Shown here: one piece after another, positions 22,901 through 32,800 of the stretch
Numbering within the stretch: the first letter of the stretch is position 1
Layout: each line of letters opens with the position of its first letter
From: a virus
IMG/VR virus record: IMGVR_UViG_3300017758_001878
Location: 1 to 41,609 of that record
Direction: 5' to 3' (one strand)
DNA length: 41,609 nt
Position numbers and translations under genes: made by a program
The notes under the pieces: model-generated
Database searches by the model: none
The model's input: only the letters and a program-made list of their open reading frames with translations
Told to the model about the DNA's origin: nothing

Positions 22901-25267
22901 AGTATATATGAAACAGCGCCAGTAGATTCATTGTTAGATATTTTTTGGGAAAGCACAACTGGTTGGAATTATATTTCAGACATCAATCAAGATGTAGAAG
23001 CTGGATCAGACGCGCCAGGTGGTTTTTCAGCTGTAGGTTTTGAATTTATAGAAAATCAAAACTTTGATGGAGCTGATAACAACATACTAACTGGTGCTAC
23101 AGGTGCATCAAATTCACCCTGGATAACAGATATATTTTACCCTCGTAATAATACAGGTGTAAATCTTACGAACACAACAGCAGTTATGACTGTTACAAAT
23201 CTTGCTGGTGATAATGTTTCTGGTGATTTTCAATTAGAACAAGTGCCTCAATCTTCACAGCAAGAAGCAGGTGGTTATAGAGTTAAGTTTATAACCAGCA
23301 ATCACGCTTTTTTAAATTCAGCGGCAACTGTAGAAAGCTTTACTTTCTCTTTAGCTATAACTTATAATGGAGAAGTAACAACAAGAACTTTCCCTGGTAG
23401 ACTACAAAACTTTGCACCTTCATTCTCACTTGCTAACTGTAGTGATTATATAACTGTAACTAGTCAAACAGAAACAGGTACTGTTATAGATTTTGATGCA
23501 GTTAACGGGACAACACTAACTAGCTCAGCAGCAACAGATTTGTTTTTTGATATAACTACGGACCAAGTAACAGACTTTGGTGATAATTATTTTGTATTAG
23601 ATGGTTTGACTGGTGTACTTACTTTAAATCAAACCTTAGGTCAAAATGTTCCTTTAGGAGTTTACCCTTTAACAGTTAGAGTAAGAGATGCGTATTTAAC
23701 TAGCACTGGTGGTCCTCTCACTAATGCAGTGCCTGAGTACGCAACAATGCAAACAACGTGCTCATTCACAATAACAGTAGGTCCTGAAATGGTTCCACCT
23801 TATTATCAAGGAAACTTTACCAGTAGCGAAAATATTTGGACACAAGAGTTTAAGCCAGGTTCTACCAATTGCGCTAGCACAAGTGGATTTTCTTGCTGGA
23901 ATATGGGCTTTTCACCAAGTGTTATTGATCCTTCTACTAACAGCGCTGGTACAGGCGTTGCAATAAATCCAGTGGGACCCGGTGGTTCAGGTGATACGTT
24001 TTTTGGTATTGGTGGTTATTATTTTGGCCCAAGACAAAACGGTGTTGGTAACGCGCCAATTATTGCAAATGGACCTAATAATCAAGCACCATCTCTTGGA
24101 ACAGGTACTTATGATAGATATAATTCAGTTGAACTTGTAGGAGGTGACACAACCGCTGGTTTAACACCTGTAGCATTAACAAGTGGTGCTATGATTGTAG
24201 AAATAAATTTAGAAAATATAATGGATTGTCCTTCAGCTGGTGGTGCTGGTGGACAAAGAGAAAATTATGCTGAAATTCAATATATTAGAATATTCCATAG
24301 AGCAGTTGATACAAATACGCCAAATCAAAACTCTTGGGTTGAAATAGGCGACGCTAATAACGCGTCTACTACCACTGCTATTTCTAATTCACCAGCTTTT
24401 AATTTACAAGCTAATGTATTTACTAGATCTGCCAGCACGAATTCTAACCAAGCATTAACAAAAGGTATAATATATATAGATGCAAATCAATTACCTGGTG
24501 AATACTTTATAGCTGTAAAAGTAACTCAGGGTAATGGTACTCAAATCTCAGCTTCTGGTTGCTGTGCGTGTGACTCAGGTTACGGCGTTCAAGGCGCGTA
24601 TCAAGGTTATGTTTCTATAACAGCCGAAGATGCTAATTTCAGTTACATGTCAGGAGCTCAAGATCAAGGTGTTTTATATAGTTACCCATATACAGTTCAA
24701 AGAGACGGTGGATCAACTAGCTCATTTCCAAATGTAAATCTTTTACCAATAGGAACCCCAGAGACAGTGTATGCTCATGCAAAATATGGTAATACTGTTA
24801 GGCAGTTTTTTAGTGATTCAACTTTATTAACCCCATGGGAACCAAATTCTGGTGTACAAGGAGGTCTGTATCACACTTTTGAAGGAGGTTTAATTCAACA
24901 AGAAAAATGCACAGGCTCAAGTTGTCAAGCAGGAGTAGGGTATTGGAGCGTATTAGGTTCTGTAAGTGCTGTATGTACAAATCCATTTATTGCTAATTGG
25001 GATTTTAATATCAATACGAATGAGTGGGAGCCTTATAACCACAAAACTGGTAGTAAAGTAGTTTATAAAGGAAAATTTAGCGCATCTGGTGAACTAGTGA
25101 ATGGTTATACAACATACAGTCCCTATGCGGCTGATTCAGCAACTGTTATTTTGGCACAAAGATTTGATGGATATCCTGACGTACGTGGTACTGATCAACA
25201 AGTGCAAGGTATACCGGTATTAAGAGAAGCCTCAATGTCAGGTGTTCAAAGTGCAGTTTGTACGTAA
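19916..25267 (+). CDS. Giant tail hub/spike protein (1783 aa)
   Basis: A 1783-residue tail protein. It opens with MNKDLDDRILPNGEYRDALN (about 14-33), then SVGRSEDNDVGSLENILGN, the entry I recall for beta-propeller tail-stabilisation (muzzle-type) proteins. Beta repeats such as GINLVEDLLFWTDNRNQPRK follow. From roughly 1170 to 1290 it has a cadherin/Ig-like segment (VTSQTETGTVIDFDAVNG, then PLGVYPLTVRVRDAY). The last 500 residues are beta-rich with Cys clusters (SGCCACDSGYG; CTGSSCQAG) and a Gly/Asn/Thr composition usual for receptor-binding spikes. It should form the tail tip and carry host recognition. The gene at 25297 may complete the propeller. Confidence 0.7.
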   Translation: MAEAKNTFLKSKMNKDLDDRILPNGEYRDALNISVGRSEDNDVGSLENILGNSLIAATASSNANLKCIGKFEDEVGNRIFQILTDYTDADATCQTVNYPSASTAVEMKITVFDLNNNTYSTLVQGKFLNFAKNRCWQVTGINLVEDLLFWTDNRNQPRKINVTTAIGNPNYYTEESQISVAKYMPQKAPELYKEVDTTVITVTNTKNFILETVTGISVDMFVVSNAAQNVGSESILGSEYIRVTAIDTTTNTVTINADPSTAVVVGQRLRFIETTMTNESDDTSWPGDPRYLEDKYVRFAYRFQFDDGEYSLMSPFTQIAFIPQQSGFFLNGNETQAYESTIVKWFENNVDNVKLRISLPGVGTNINLGGSVSKNVLTEYKIQNIDILYKESNGLVVKVLKTISGTTMAAEMDEEVYVYEYQSEKPYKTLTEGQTTRVYDKVPVRALAQSIAGNRVIYGNFKDKHTPYNTLDYNCTVQEKNDLYTSWAEYPNHTIKQNRTYQIGFVLADKFGRQSSVILSTYDTLSSAQGSTIFGGSTVFHPYYDANDSLDVKSWFGDAALLLLNQTIGDFTIGSSDRNLATGAPGIYGEPQTSWVVDNSTNDSLTYNAGTNRWTLSFSTPTIGSLPTTDMYLRGEYVDYTQILSISSAAGVTSITTLDKPNSYYLYLIENTDTDTKFAYSINPLGWYSYKIVVKQREQDYYNAYLPGFLDGYPEQMTQGSEIQYVVGTDTAGDAYSYAANANGINEILFPGGELDDTAHAVLINDNINKIPRDLSEVGPDQKQYRSSVELFGRVNNYEGKFNITNWSHSGGSPAGPGADQVNEIKFTGVNDPTNTTVFCPTGSCTGQEKALEPGMALLMGKCEVQYPDCTPTSNPPAYQDPQFFSNATLITKVEYDAVANETTVTFSPGGAIKADADNIIIEYGDNEQYYPTQKPDIASTVGTADDLGFYQYSVDNFNGSAARNLYQLETNPIVARFSTNQKLGVIAADMVPWLSIYETAPVDSLLDIFWESTTGWNYISDINQDVEAGSDAPGGFSAVGFEFIENQNFDGADNNILTGATGASNSPWITDIFYPRNNTGVNLTNTTAVMTVTNLAGDNVSGDFQLEQVPQSSQQEAGGYRVKFITSNHAFLNSAATVESFTFSLAITYNGEVTTRTFPGRLQNFAPSFSLANCSDYITVTSQTETGTVIDFDAVNGTTLTSSAATDLFFDITTDQVTDFGDNYFVLDGLTGVLTLNQTLGQNVPLGVYPLTVRVRDAYLTSTGGPLTNAVPEYATMQTTCSFTITVGPEMVPPYYQGNFTSSENIWTQEFKPGSTNCASTSGFSCWNMGFSPSVIDPSTNSAGTGVAINPVGPGGSGDTFFGIGGYYFGPRQNGVGNAPIIANGPNNQAPSLGTGTYDRYNSVELVGGDTTAGLTPVALTSGAMIVEINLENIMDCPSAGGAGGQRENYAEIQYIRIFHRAVDTNTPNQNSWVEIGDANNASTTTAISNSPAFNLQANVFTRSASTNSNQALTKGIIYIDANQLPGEYFIAVKVTQGNGTQISASGCCACDSGYGVQGAYQGYVSITAEDANFSYMSGAQDQGVLYSYPYTVQRDGGSTSSFPNVNLLPIGTPETVYAHAKYGNTVRQFFSDSTLLTPWEPNSGVQGGLYHTFEGGLIQQEKCTGSSCQAGVGYWSVLGSVSAVCTNPFIANWDFNINTNEWEPYNHKTGSKVVYKGKFSASGELVNGYTTYSPYAADSATVILAQRFDGYPDVRGTDQQVQGIPVLREASMSGVQSAVCT

Positions 25268-25296
25268 TAAATTAAAAAAATAAGTGATAATATAAT

Positions 25297-26862
25297 ATGG
25301 CGGCAACTATTGAAATAAACTATTTTAACTCTTTTTGGATAAAGAAGATGGATTCTATAGCAGAGGTTAGACCTAATACGGGTATAATAAGTGTAGATGC
25401 TGATAGTGTTACTCAAACAATTACTACTTACGTTCCTGACTTAGGTTATGGACAAAGAGTTTATGCTAAAGATGCAAACGGGGTTGATGTGGTAGGATTT
25501 CCAAGTAGAGTTTATTTGATATCTTCTTCAATGAGCGCATCACCTTACACGGTTACTTTATCTAGAGCTGTTAATTTAACGGCTACTGATGTTTTAATTT
25601 TTGGTCCTATTGAATTGTTTACTGAAATACCTAGAGTTTATTCAAGTGATCCATCAGACTGGTATGCTGAAGAAGCTAGGATAAGAGGAGGTTACAATAA
25701 TACAAATGTAGATTTAGGTGTAAAAGCCTACTTAGTAGAAGATAACGCCTCTCAAAACAATAGATTTAATTCTATGATATATTCTGGAGTTTTTAATTCT
25801 AGAACGGGTGTTAACAATACTAATCAGTTTTCTGTAGCAGAAAATATCAGTAGAAGCGTAGACCCATCTTATGGCTCTATACAAAAACTTTACGCAGAAG
25901 ATACTAACTTAATTATATTTCAAGAATTAAAAGTAAGTAAAGCACTTATAGATAAAGACGCTATATATACTCAAGAAGGTCAACCATTACAAGCGGCTTC
26001 AAATGTAGTAATAGGCGGTATAGTACCTTACGCTGGTGAATACGGAATAAGTACAAACCCAGAAAGCTTTGGTGTATTTGGATATAGAAAATACTTTGCA
26101 GATAGAACTAAAAATCTAATATTAAGATTATCACAAGACGGTATTACTGAAATATCTATGTATGGTATGATTGATTTCTTTAGAGATAACTTAGCTGGCG
26201 CAGGTAGTTTACCAATAGTCGGCGGTTATGACATGCATAATAAGCAATACATTGTTTCTATAGGTGGAGCTGAAGGTTTAGTTAAAAATGGTTTTGATCC
26301 TGAAACTGTTGCTTTTGATGAAGCGGTAAAAGGTTGGACTAGTAGATTTGATTATTTTCCAGATGCTATAGGTAGTTTAAGAAATAATCTATACACTTAT
26401 TATGAAGGTGAAATATGGCAGCATTATTCTACGAGCGTAAACAGAGCTCAGTTTTATAATACAACTTACACGTCTAGTGTTAATTTAGTGCTTAATCCAT
26501 CACCTTCAGTTGTTAAAAACTTTAATACTATTAACTATGAAGGTAGTGGTGGTTGGATTATGGAGTCATTGACAACTGATCAAGATGTTGCTTTACAAAT
26601 ATCAGAATACCAACTACCAACAACACTAGCTGACTTACAAACATCTTTGTTTACTAATAATTTTAAAAGAAAAGAAAATAAATATTTTGCTAATTTATTA
26701 AACCTAACAGCTGTACAGCAAGGTGAGGTTTTATTTGGACAAGCTGTAACAGGCGTTAAAGGTTTTACTTCTGAAGTAAAGTTTACTGTTCCAACAGCAA
26801 ACCAGTCAGCACAAAGAGAATTATTCGCAGTTTCTAGCGAATTCAATAGATCATCTTATTAA
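25297..26862 (+). CDS. Second tail-hub protein, beta-propeller-like
   Basis: A 521-residue beta protein 29 bases after the giant tail gene. The middle has GSIQKLYAEDTNLIIFQELK (about 193-212), KALIDKDAIYTQEGQPLQA, PYAGEYGISTNPESFGVFGY (near 248-267) and RKYFADRTKNLILRLSQDGI (268-287). This run of short blocks is, from memory, the C-terminal propeller part of the tail stabilisation protein of crAss-like and marine podoviruses. In those it follows the MNKDLDDR-type N-terminal part seen at 19916, so here the hub appears split in two chains, with the giant protein's spike part inserted between. No signal or membrane segment is seen. Confidence 0.7.
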   Translation: MAATIEINYFNSFWIKKMDSIAEVRPNTGIISVDADSVTQTITTYVPDLGYGQRVYAKDANGVDVVGFPSRVYLISSSMSASPYTVTLSRAVNLTATDVLIFGPIELFTEIPRVYSSDPSDWYAEEARIRGGYNNTNVDLGVKAYLVEDNASQNNRFNSMIYSGVFNSRTGVNNTNQFSVAENISRSVDPSYGSIQKLYAEDTNLIIFQELKVSKALIDKDAIYTQEGQPLQAASNVVIGGIVPYAGEYGISTNPESFGVFGYRKYFADRTKNLILRLSQDGITEISMYGMIDFFRDNLAGAGSLPIVGGYDMHNKQYIVSIGGAEGLVKNGFDPETVAFDEAVKGWTSRFDYFPDAIGSLRNNLYTYYEGEIWQHYSTSVNRAQFYNTTYTSSVNLVLNPSPSVVKNFNTINYEGSGGWIMESLTTDQDVALQISEYQLPTTLADLQTSLFTNNFKRKENKYFANLLNLTAVQQGEVLFGQAVTGVKGFTSEVKFTVPTANQSAQRELFAVSSEFNRSSY

Positions 26863-26876
26863 TCAAATACAATTAA

Positions 26877-27290
26877 ATGAAATTAACAGCAAGAAGACTA
26901 ACTGAAAAAGACTATAGCACTATCGTAGAATGGTGGAAGTCTTGGCCAGAGTGGGAGCCTTTGGCACAAGAAATGTTACCTGAAAATGGTACAGGTGGAA
27001 TTATAATAGAAAAAGAAGGTGAACCTATAGTAGCAGGTTTTTTATACGGAACAAATTCAAAAATAGCTTGGATGGAATGGATTATATCAAATCCAAAGTA
27101 TAGAATTAAAAAAGACAGAGAGCAAGCTATATTATTATTAATAGATTCATTAGAGCAATGGGCTTATGATGGAGGTTTTAAATTAATACTTAGTATAGGT
27201 AGAAGCAAAAGTCTAATAGATAAACACAAGAAATTAGGGTACACGGTGGATGAAAATCCATCACATGAAATAATTAAAAAAATAAGATAA
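26877..27290 (+). CDS. GNAT-like acetyltransferase protein
   Basis: A 137-residue protein with the alpha/beta order of the GNAT fold: KLTARRLTEKDYSTIVEWW at the start, a GGIIIEKEGEPIVAGFLYG beta hairpin (about 40-58), KIAWMEWIISNPKYR strand and turn (60-74), and an alpha helix with QAILLLIDSLEQWAYDGGFK, then a LGYTVDENPS turn. The canonical R/QxxGxG/A acetyl-CoA loop is not obvious after the strand (KYRIKKDREQA stands there), so catalysis is uncertain. Such proteins are often seen beside phage tail or internal-protein genes. It could modify a host or virion protein or serve structurally. It ends one base before the next ATG. Confidence 0.65.
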   Translation: MKLTARRLTEKDYSTIVEWWKSWPEWEPLAQEMLPENGTGGIIIEKEGEPIVAGFLYGTNSKIAWMEWIISNPKYRIKKDREQAILLLIDSLEQWAYDGGFKLILSIGRSKSLIDKHKKLGYTVDENPSHEIIKKIR

Positions 27291-27291
27291 T

Positions 27292-28020
27292 ATGGCAGCA
27301 GTAGCAGCAATCGGAGCTGGAGTTTCCCTTATTGGAGGAGCAGTGTCAGCTAACCAGGCAAGAAAAGCGGGTAAAGGAGCTCGTAATGATGCTCGTAGAG
27401 CTAGAGCAGAGATAGCAGCAATTAAAGCCGCTAGAGTTGATATAGTTAATCCTTATGCAAATCAAGTTAATCTATCTGGGTTAGCTGAAAACTTGTCAGG
27501 TATGATGAATAATCCATTCTCTAGTTTAGGCGTAGCAACGCAAGCTGCAGAGATTAAAATGGAACAAGCTGATATAGCTTTAGCAAATACGTTAGACACA
27601 ATAAAATCTACAGGTGCTGGTGCTGGTGGCGCGACTGCTTTAGCTCAAGCCGCTTTAGCAAGCAAAAAAGGTGTTGCTGCAGATATTGAAGCTCAAGAAG
27701 CTAAGAACGAACAACTAAGAGCACAAGGTGAAGCATCACTTCAAGCTATGAAAGTTTCAGAGGAACAGAGACTACAAGGTATAGCAATATCAGAAGGTCA
27801 AAGATTACAAGCTGGTGAAGCAGCTGGCAAGACTTTCCAAATGCAAATGGAAGAAGCTAGGTCTAATGCAGACTTAGGGTATGAAGCTGGTAATCTAGCT
27901 AACGCTATGCAAGCCCAATCCAACGCGGCGCAAGCTGAGGCTGGAGCATGGGGATCTGCTATATCAGGTGTAGCAAGCATGGCTTCAGCTGGTTTAAATT
28001 ATAAAGCTGCAACAGCATAA
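27292..28020 (+). CDS. Internal virion protein A (T7 gp14-like position)
   Basis: A 242-residue Ala-rich protein. The first 20 residues are hydrophobic (AAVAAIGAGVSLIGGAVSAN), followed by a basic Ala/Arg helix (KAGKGARNDARRARAE), a long Ala/Gln/Glu helical region and a final hydrophobic/small-residue tail (SAISGVASMASAGLNY). In podoviruses, proteins of this make-up stand first among the ejected internal proteins and form the periplasmic or outer-membrane part of the DNA-entry channel (T7 gp14, P22 gp7-like). Position immediately before two longer probable internal proteins supports that. The call is based on composition and order, not sequence identity. Confidence 0.65.
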   Translation: MAAVAAIGAGVSLIGGAVSANQARKAGKGARNDARRARAEIAAIKAARVDIVNPYANQVNLSGLAENLSGMMNNPFSSLGVATQAAEIKMEQADIALANTLDTIKSTGAGAGGATALAQAALASKKGVAADIEAQEAKNEQLRAQGEASLQAMKVSEEQRLQGIAISEGQRLQAGEAAGKTFQMQMEEARSNADLGYEAGNLANAMQAQSNAAQAEAGAWGSAISGVASMASAGLNYKAATA

Positions 28021-28032
28021 AAAATAATTACT

Positions 28033-29799
28033 ATGAGTGCATACGACAATCCTAAATTAATAAACGATAAATCAGCTCTAGGTTGGGCGGCAGCAGCACA
28101 GCAAGTCAGTCAAGCTGTAGTTACAGGTTATCAGAATTATGTAGATTTTAAAATTAAAAACGCTGAAATAGCTAAGAAAAAACAAGATGTATTTGATTTA
28201 GCTTGGAACAAAGCTTCGTTAAAAGCTTACGAATCTGCTGACCAGATATATGAGGATGTTGAAGACGCTGGTTTAGAAAACTCTATAATAGATAAAGCTA
28301 AAGCAATACAAGTTAGATTAATGGAGGGTGTTGGTAAACCTGGTGACGATGATTATGTAATGGGATCTATAGAAGCTAAAACTATTTTAGAAACTAGAGG
28401 AGGTTTAACAAAAGAACAAAGAAAAGATTATAGTGATATAGTTTCTGCTGCAAATAAAAACTTAAGAGATCTACAAGACGATGCTGGTATAATATTATCA
28501 GACGTACAAGATGTAGAATTATATAAAGATGGGCCAGGTCCAGGTCGTGAATCAAACTGGGAAGGTGGTAATTTTCAAGAACAACTAGGTACTCAACTAG
28601 CAGCTTTTGGTTTATCGAACATTTCAGCTGAAGGAACGACTGTTGATAGCAAAGATTACAGGAGATTAAGTAACGGTGATAGAGTTGTAGAAGTTGTAAC
28701 TACAGTTGCAAAAGGTTCTGAAATATTAAAAGGTGGTTTAGGAGAAGAGGGTTGGTTAACAAAGGCTAAAAACAAAGATGCTAATAATGTATATAAAATA
28801 AATGACGATGGTAGTGTTACTTTTACGTGGAAGAAAAACATGAAAAACTGGGACGGTCAGTTATTAAAAGCAACTGAACCAGCCACTGATGGAAATCAAA
28901 CTTTGGTAGATGCTAATATACTAGATAAATCAAAAGGTGAAATAACAGCTAGTTTTAAAACAGCTTGGACGCCTGTTGGAGATACCATACGTACAGCTGC
29001 TGGTAAAGTTAGAACTTTAGTTGCTTCTGAATTTATAGATATGAAAGGCATAGACAAGGCTTTAGAAAAACAATTAGAGGGAAGATTAGCTGGTTTATAT
29101 GCTTTACCACCTAGAGATAAGAAAGCTTATATGGAACAACGCTTAGAAATGGGTGATATTAAGATGGAGGACTTTGTTACATTAGATCCTGACCAACAAA
29201 AAGCGTGGTTAAGGTTAGCTGAAATAAATAAAATACGAGAAGATGCCGGATTAACTAGCTCTATGAATATTGAACAGCTAATGGAAAGTACAAATCCAGA
29301 TACTAATAAAAAGTATACTCTTGAAGAAGCTGAAGATAAAGTGGGTGAAACGCCTGGCTTTGGTTTTGTTAGAAGAGAATTAACAGACGATGACATAAAG
29401 CAACTAAAAGAAAGAGGTCTTACTAATTACAAAGCTGGTGACTATGGTTACTTCAAAGAATCAGATCCATCTATGTCTTATGCTCCGCAAGGTAATAGAG
29501 GTTTAAGTGCCGCTCAACAAACAGCCTTGTCTAATAAAAACGCTCAAGTAAATAGATTTGAAAATACAAACTTTAGAGGTGATATATTTAGCGCAGCTAT
29601 GTCTGGTAGATTATCTAAACCACAAGCTGGTGATAGAAAAATAACGTCTTCTGGAGATAATTGGAAACCAATGATATGGGTGAATTCTAGTTCAGAAGGT
29701 GTAACAGGCGCTGGTGCTTGGGTAACTTCAAAACACAATGGAAAATCCTCATTTACTAACGATGAAAGAGTGCAGTTAACAGATTACGTTGACTTATAA
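28033..29799 (+). CDS. Internal virion protein B (T7 gp15-like position)
   Basis: A 588-residue, mostly helical protein. It begins DNPKLINDKSALGWAAAAQQ, then a SQAVVTGYQNYVDFKIKN helix and a KAYESADQIYEDVEDAG segment, all amphipathic. A beta/charged middle (GDRVVEVVTTVAKGSEILKG near 215-234) and a helical GLYALPPRDKKAYMEQRLEM region (about 354-374) follow. The C-terminal 100 residues are Gly/Ser/Asn-rich and end SFTNDERVQLTDYVDL. Placed between the Ala-rich internal protein and the 3248-residue polyvalent protein, it matches the middle member of an ejection set. No enzyme motif is visible. It ends 16 bases before the giant gene. Confidence 0.6.
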   Translation: MSAYDNPKLINDKSALGWAAAAQQVSQAVVTGYQNYVDFKIKNAEIAKKKQDVFDLAWNKASLKAYESADQIYEDVEDAGLENSIIDKAKAIQVRLMEGVGKPGDDDYVMGSIEAKTILETRGGLTKEQRKDYSDIVSAANKNLRDLQDDAGIILSDVQDVELYKDGPGPGRESNWEGGNFQEQLGTQLAAFGLSNISAEGTTVDSKDYRRLSNGDRVVEVVTTVAKGSEILKGGLGEEGWLTKAKNKDANNVYKINDDGSVTFTWKKNMKNWDGQLLKATEPATDGNQTLVDANILDKSKGEITASFKTAWTPVGDTIRTAAGKVRTLVASEFIDMKGIDKALEKQLEGRLAGLYALPPRDKKAYMEQRLEMGDIKMEDFVTLDPDQQKAWLRLAEINKIREDAGLTSSMNIEQLMESTNPDTNKKYTLEEAEDKVGETPGFGFVRRELTDDDIKQLKERGLTNYKAGDYGYFKESDPSMSYAPQGNRGLSAAQQTALSNKNAQVNRFENTNFRGDIFSAAMSGRLSKPQAGDRKITSSGDNWKPMIWVNSSSEGVTGAGAWVTSKHNGKSSFTNDERVQLTDYVDL

Positions 29800-29814
29800 T
29801 AAAAATAAATAAAT

Positions 29815-32800
29815 ATGTATGTAAACCCAGAAACGGGACAACGATACACGTATGACGAGCTAGTGGGTCTAGCTGGTGGTGTAGAACTTGTTGATCAATA
29901 TATAAGCCAAAATGGCCTAGCTGAACTAGGCGATGTTGAGGAGATTGAAACTGAAAACATAGATTTTCAACAAGTCACTGTACCAAATGCGGGTGCAAGT
30001 GTAGTGACGGATATAGATCCAGCACCCGAGAATACGGAATTAGATTTGGAAAATATTTCTTTGGCTTCAGCCACAGATGTATTTGATGAAGACCCTTTTA
30101 AAGAATTAAAACAAGCTAAGGCTAATCTAGCTCATTTTAATAACGAACTATTTGATCCTAATAATGGTAGAGCAGGTTTAGCTCAAAGAAAAAAATTAGA
30201 AAAACTAGTTAAAGACGCTCAGACTAAAATAGAGCAAGGAGATATAAACTTAGAAATACCTGAGACTATAATAAGAAAAGGTAACGAAGAAGTTATACTT
30301 GCTTTACAAGGTGAATTTTCAGGTATTGTTTTTGATGATAACTCTTATTTTTTAGATGATAAAATTACAGCTAATCTAGGTGGTGATAAAGTTACATTAG
30401 ACTTAAATCCACTTACTGAAAAAGGTGAAAAAGAATTCTTTGAGAATTATAAGAAAATACAAGAATACGAAAAAACAATTAAAGCCAAGAACGCTTTTGA
30501 ACAAGGTGCGTTTTCTAATATAATGAACGCTTTTGATAGCGGAGCTTTAAACGTTGAAGACGTTAATGATAACTTAAAAGATACCGCTTATACATTTGAA
30601 CCTGTAGAACAAGAGGGTCTTGTGATAGGTTATGAATTAAAACAAAACGGACAAGTAGTAGCTAGTGATATATTTAATCAAGAAATAGAAGGTCCAGTAA
30701 GAATAGGTAATACGGATAGTATAGAAAACTATATAGCTAAAAACTTCACTAAAGAAGATTTATCTAAGTCTATGGCCAACATGTACCCTTTGTTGTCTAC
30801 TCATTTAAAAACTTTAGATCTTGAAGAGACAAAACGTATTGATGCTGTAAATAGCAAGCCAGACGAAGAACTTTTTGATTATGATGTTTTATCTGGACAG
30901 TTCTCTAAACTTGCAGATATATTAAAAAATAAAGAGTATTTTACAGAGGCAGAACAAAAAGCAATAGATTATATGCTTAAGTTTTCTGCTAACCCCGAAG
31001 GAAGAGGTGAATATGTAGACTCTGGAAGTATGTTTACAGAGGACGAGTTAGTAATGCTTACGCCTGAAGAGCAATTAGATTATGTACGTAATCTAGATTT
31101 TTTAGATACTATGCAGTTCGCTGATGAAGGGGTTAGAATTGATAATGCTGCTTTAAAAGAAAAACTTTTAAATAATAACTTATGGTCTAATGCTATAGAC
31201 TATTCTGTTAAAACACAAAGAGAAGGAGCGATTGCTAAAGCAAAACAAACAGCTGCTGAATCTGTTATGTATGATTATGATAGAAGAGAAAGAGAGTTAG
31301 TTAGAATAGGTTTGCTTGTACAAAACGCTGGTTATGACATTATAAAAGATGAAATTAAAAGCGAAGCAAAAATAATTCAAAACTATAATGACACAACAAG
31401 TTCTATTATAGAAGGTGAAATAAATTTAATAGCTAATAGTTTAAAAGATATACCAGCTAAAATAGGTTATACTAAGACAGATGGTATTGTAGATAATACT
31501 TTATTTTTTAATTTAGAAACTACAAAAGAATTAACAGAGGATCAACAGCAGGTATACAACGAGGCTAACGCACGTTTAATAACCCTACAAAATACTTTAG
31601 GAAGATTAGAATCTGATTACAAAAAAACAATAGAAAATTACGTTAATCACGTTGCTGAAGCTTCTCAATTTAGAGAAGACACTAATGTTGTTGTTGGTAA
31701 AGACGAAGAAGGTAAAGACGTAAAAAGAAATATACTAAACGAATTTGGTAGTGTTTTTAAAGAATATGAAATAGGTAGTTTGGTTGCTAAAGACTTTACA
31801 GACGCTAGTTATAATATAGCTTTAGCTTTACCTACTTTATTTAATTCTGAATGGGCTATTAATGAGCAAAAAGCTTTACAAAGAAAAGAAGAATATTATA
31901 AATCATCAGCAGCATATGATGATGCGTTTGGTGAAGGTGAATTTGGTTTATATTCTGTAAGAACTTTATTTCAACAAGCGCCAAATATAATATTAGCTAT
32001 TGGTACTGGATCTGCAGGTAATGCTTTAAAGCTTAGTGATGGTTTAGTTAAAACATCTATAGCGTCTACGTTTGGTGTGACTTCTGGTACAGACATGTAT
32101 AGGAATCTTAGCGTTCAAGCTGATCTTTTAGACATGGCAAACAAACAAGTTGAAACTCTTAATAGTTTATGGGAGGCTGGTAGAATAGATCAATTTGATT
32201 ACTCTCAAGGATTACTTGATGCAGAGAAAACTATAGCAATGGGGGAAATGACACCGTTTCAAATAAGTGCTGCTTCAGTTGCTACAGGTATAATAGAGGG
32301 TGGAGTTACTAGATATATAGGTTCTGCTAATAACACCTTTAAGTTTTTAAAAGACGTTAAAGGGCAAGGTCAAATTAATATATATAATCTATTTAACAAA
32401 CCAAGTTTAAACGCTTGGGGAAGTTTTGCAATAGAAGGTGGTAAAAGAATTGGTGGTGAACTAGTAGAAGAAAATCTTATATATGGTGGAACACAAGGTA
32501 TATCTGAATCTTTAATATTACAAAGAGACGCTGATTGGTCTCAGTTTGACGACACTACTTTAGCTACTCTTATAACAGCTGGGTTTGCAAACACATCTGG
32601 AATAGCTACATCAGCTATAACTCAAATGTCGGCTACTAAAAAGTTTAGAGAAAAAATAAACAAAGCTACATCTGAGGTACAAGAAATGGTTAACCTAATG
32701 AATGGTCCAGGTGTTAGTCAAAATCAAAGAAAAACATTTACCGCCGCTATAAAACAAAAGCTTATAGATATAGGAGCTGAGCAAACAGCTTTAGGTGTAG

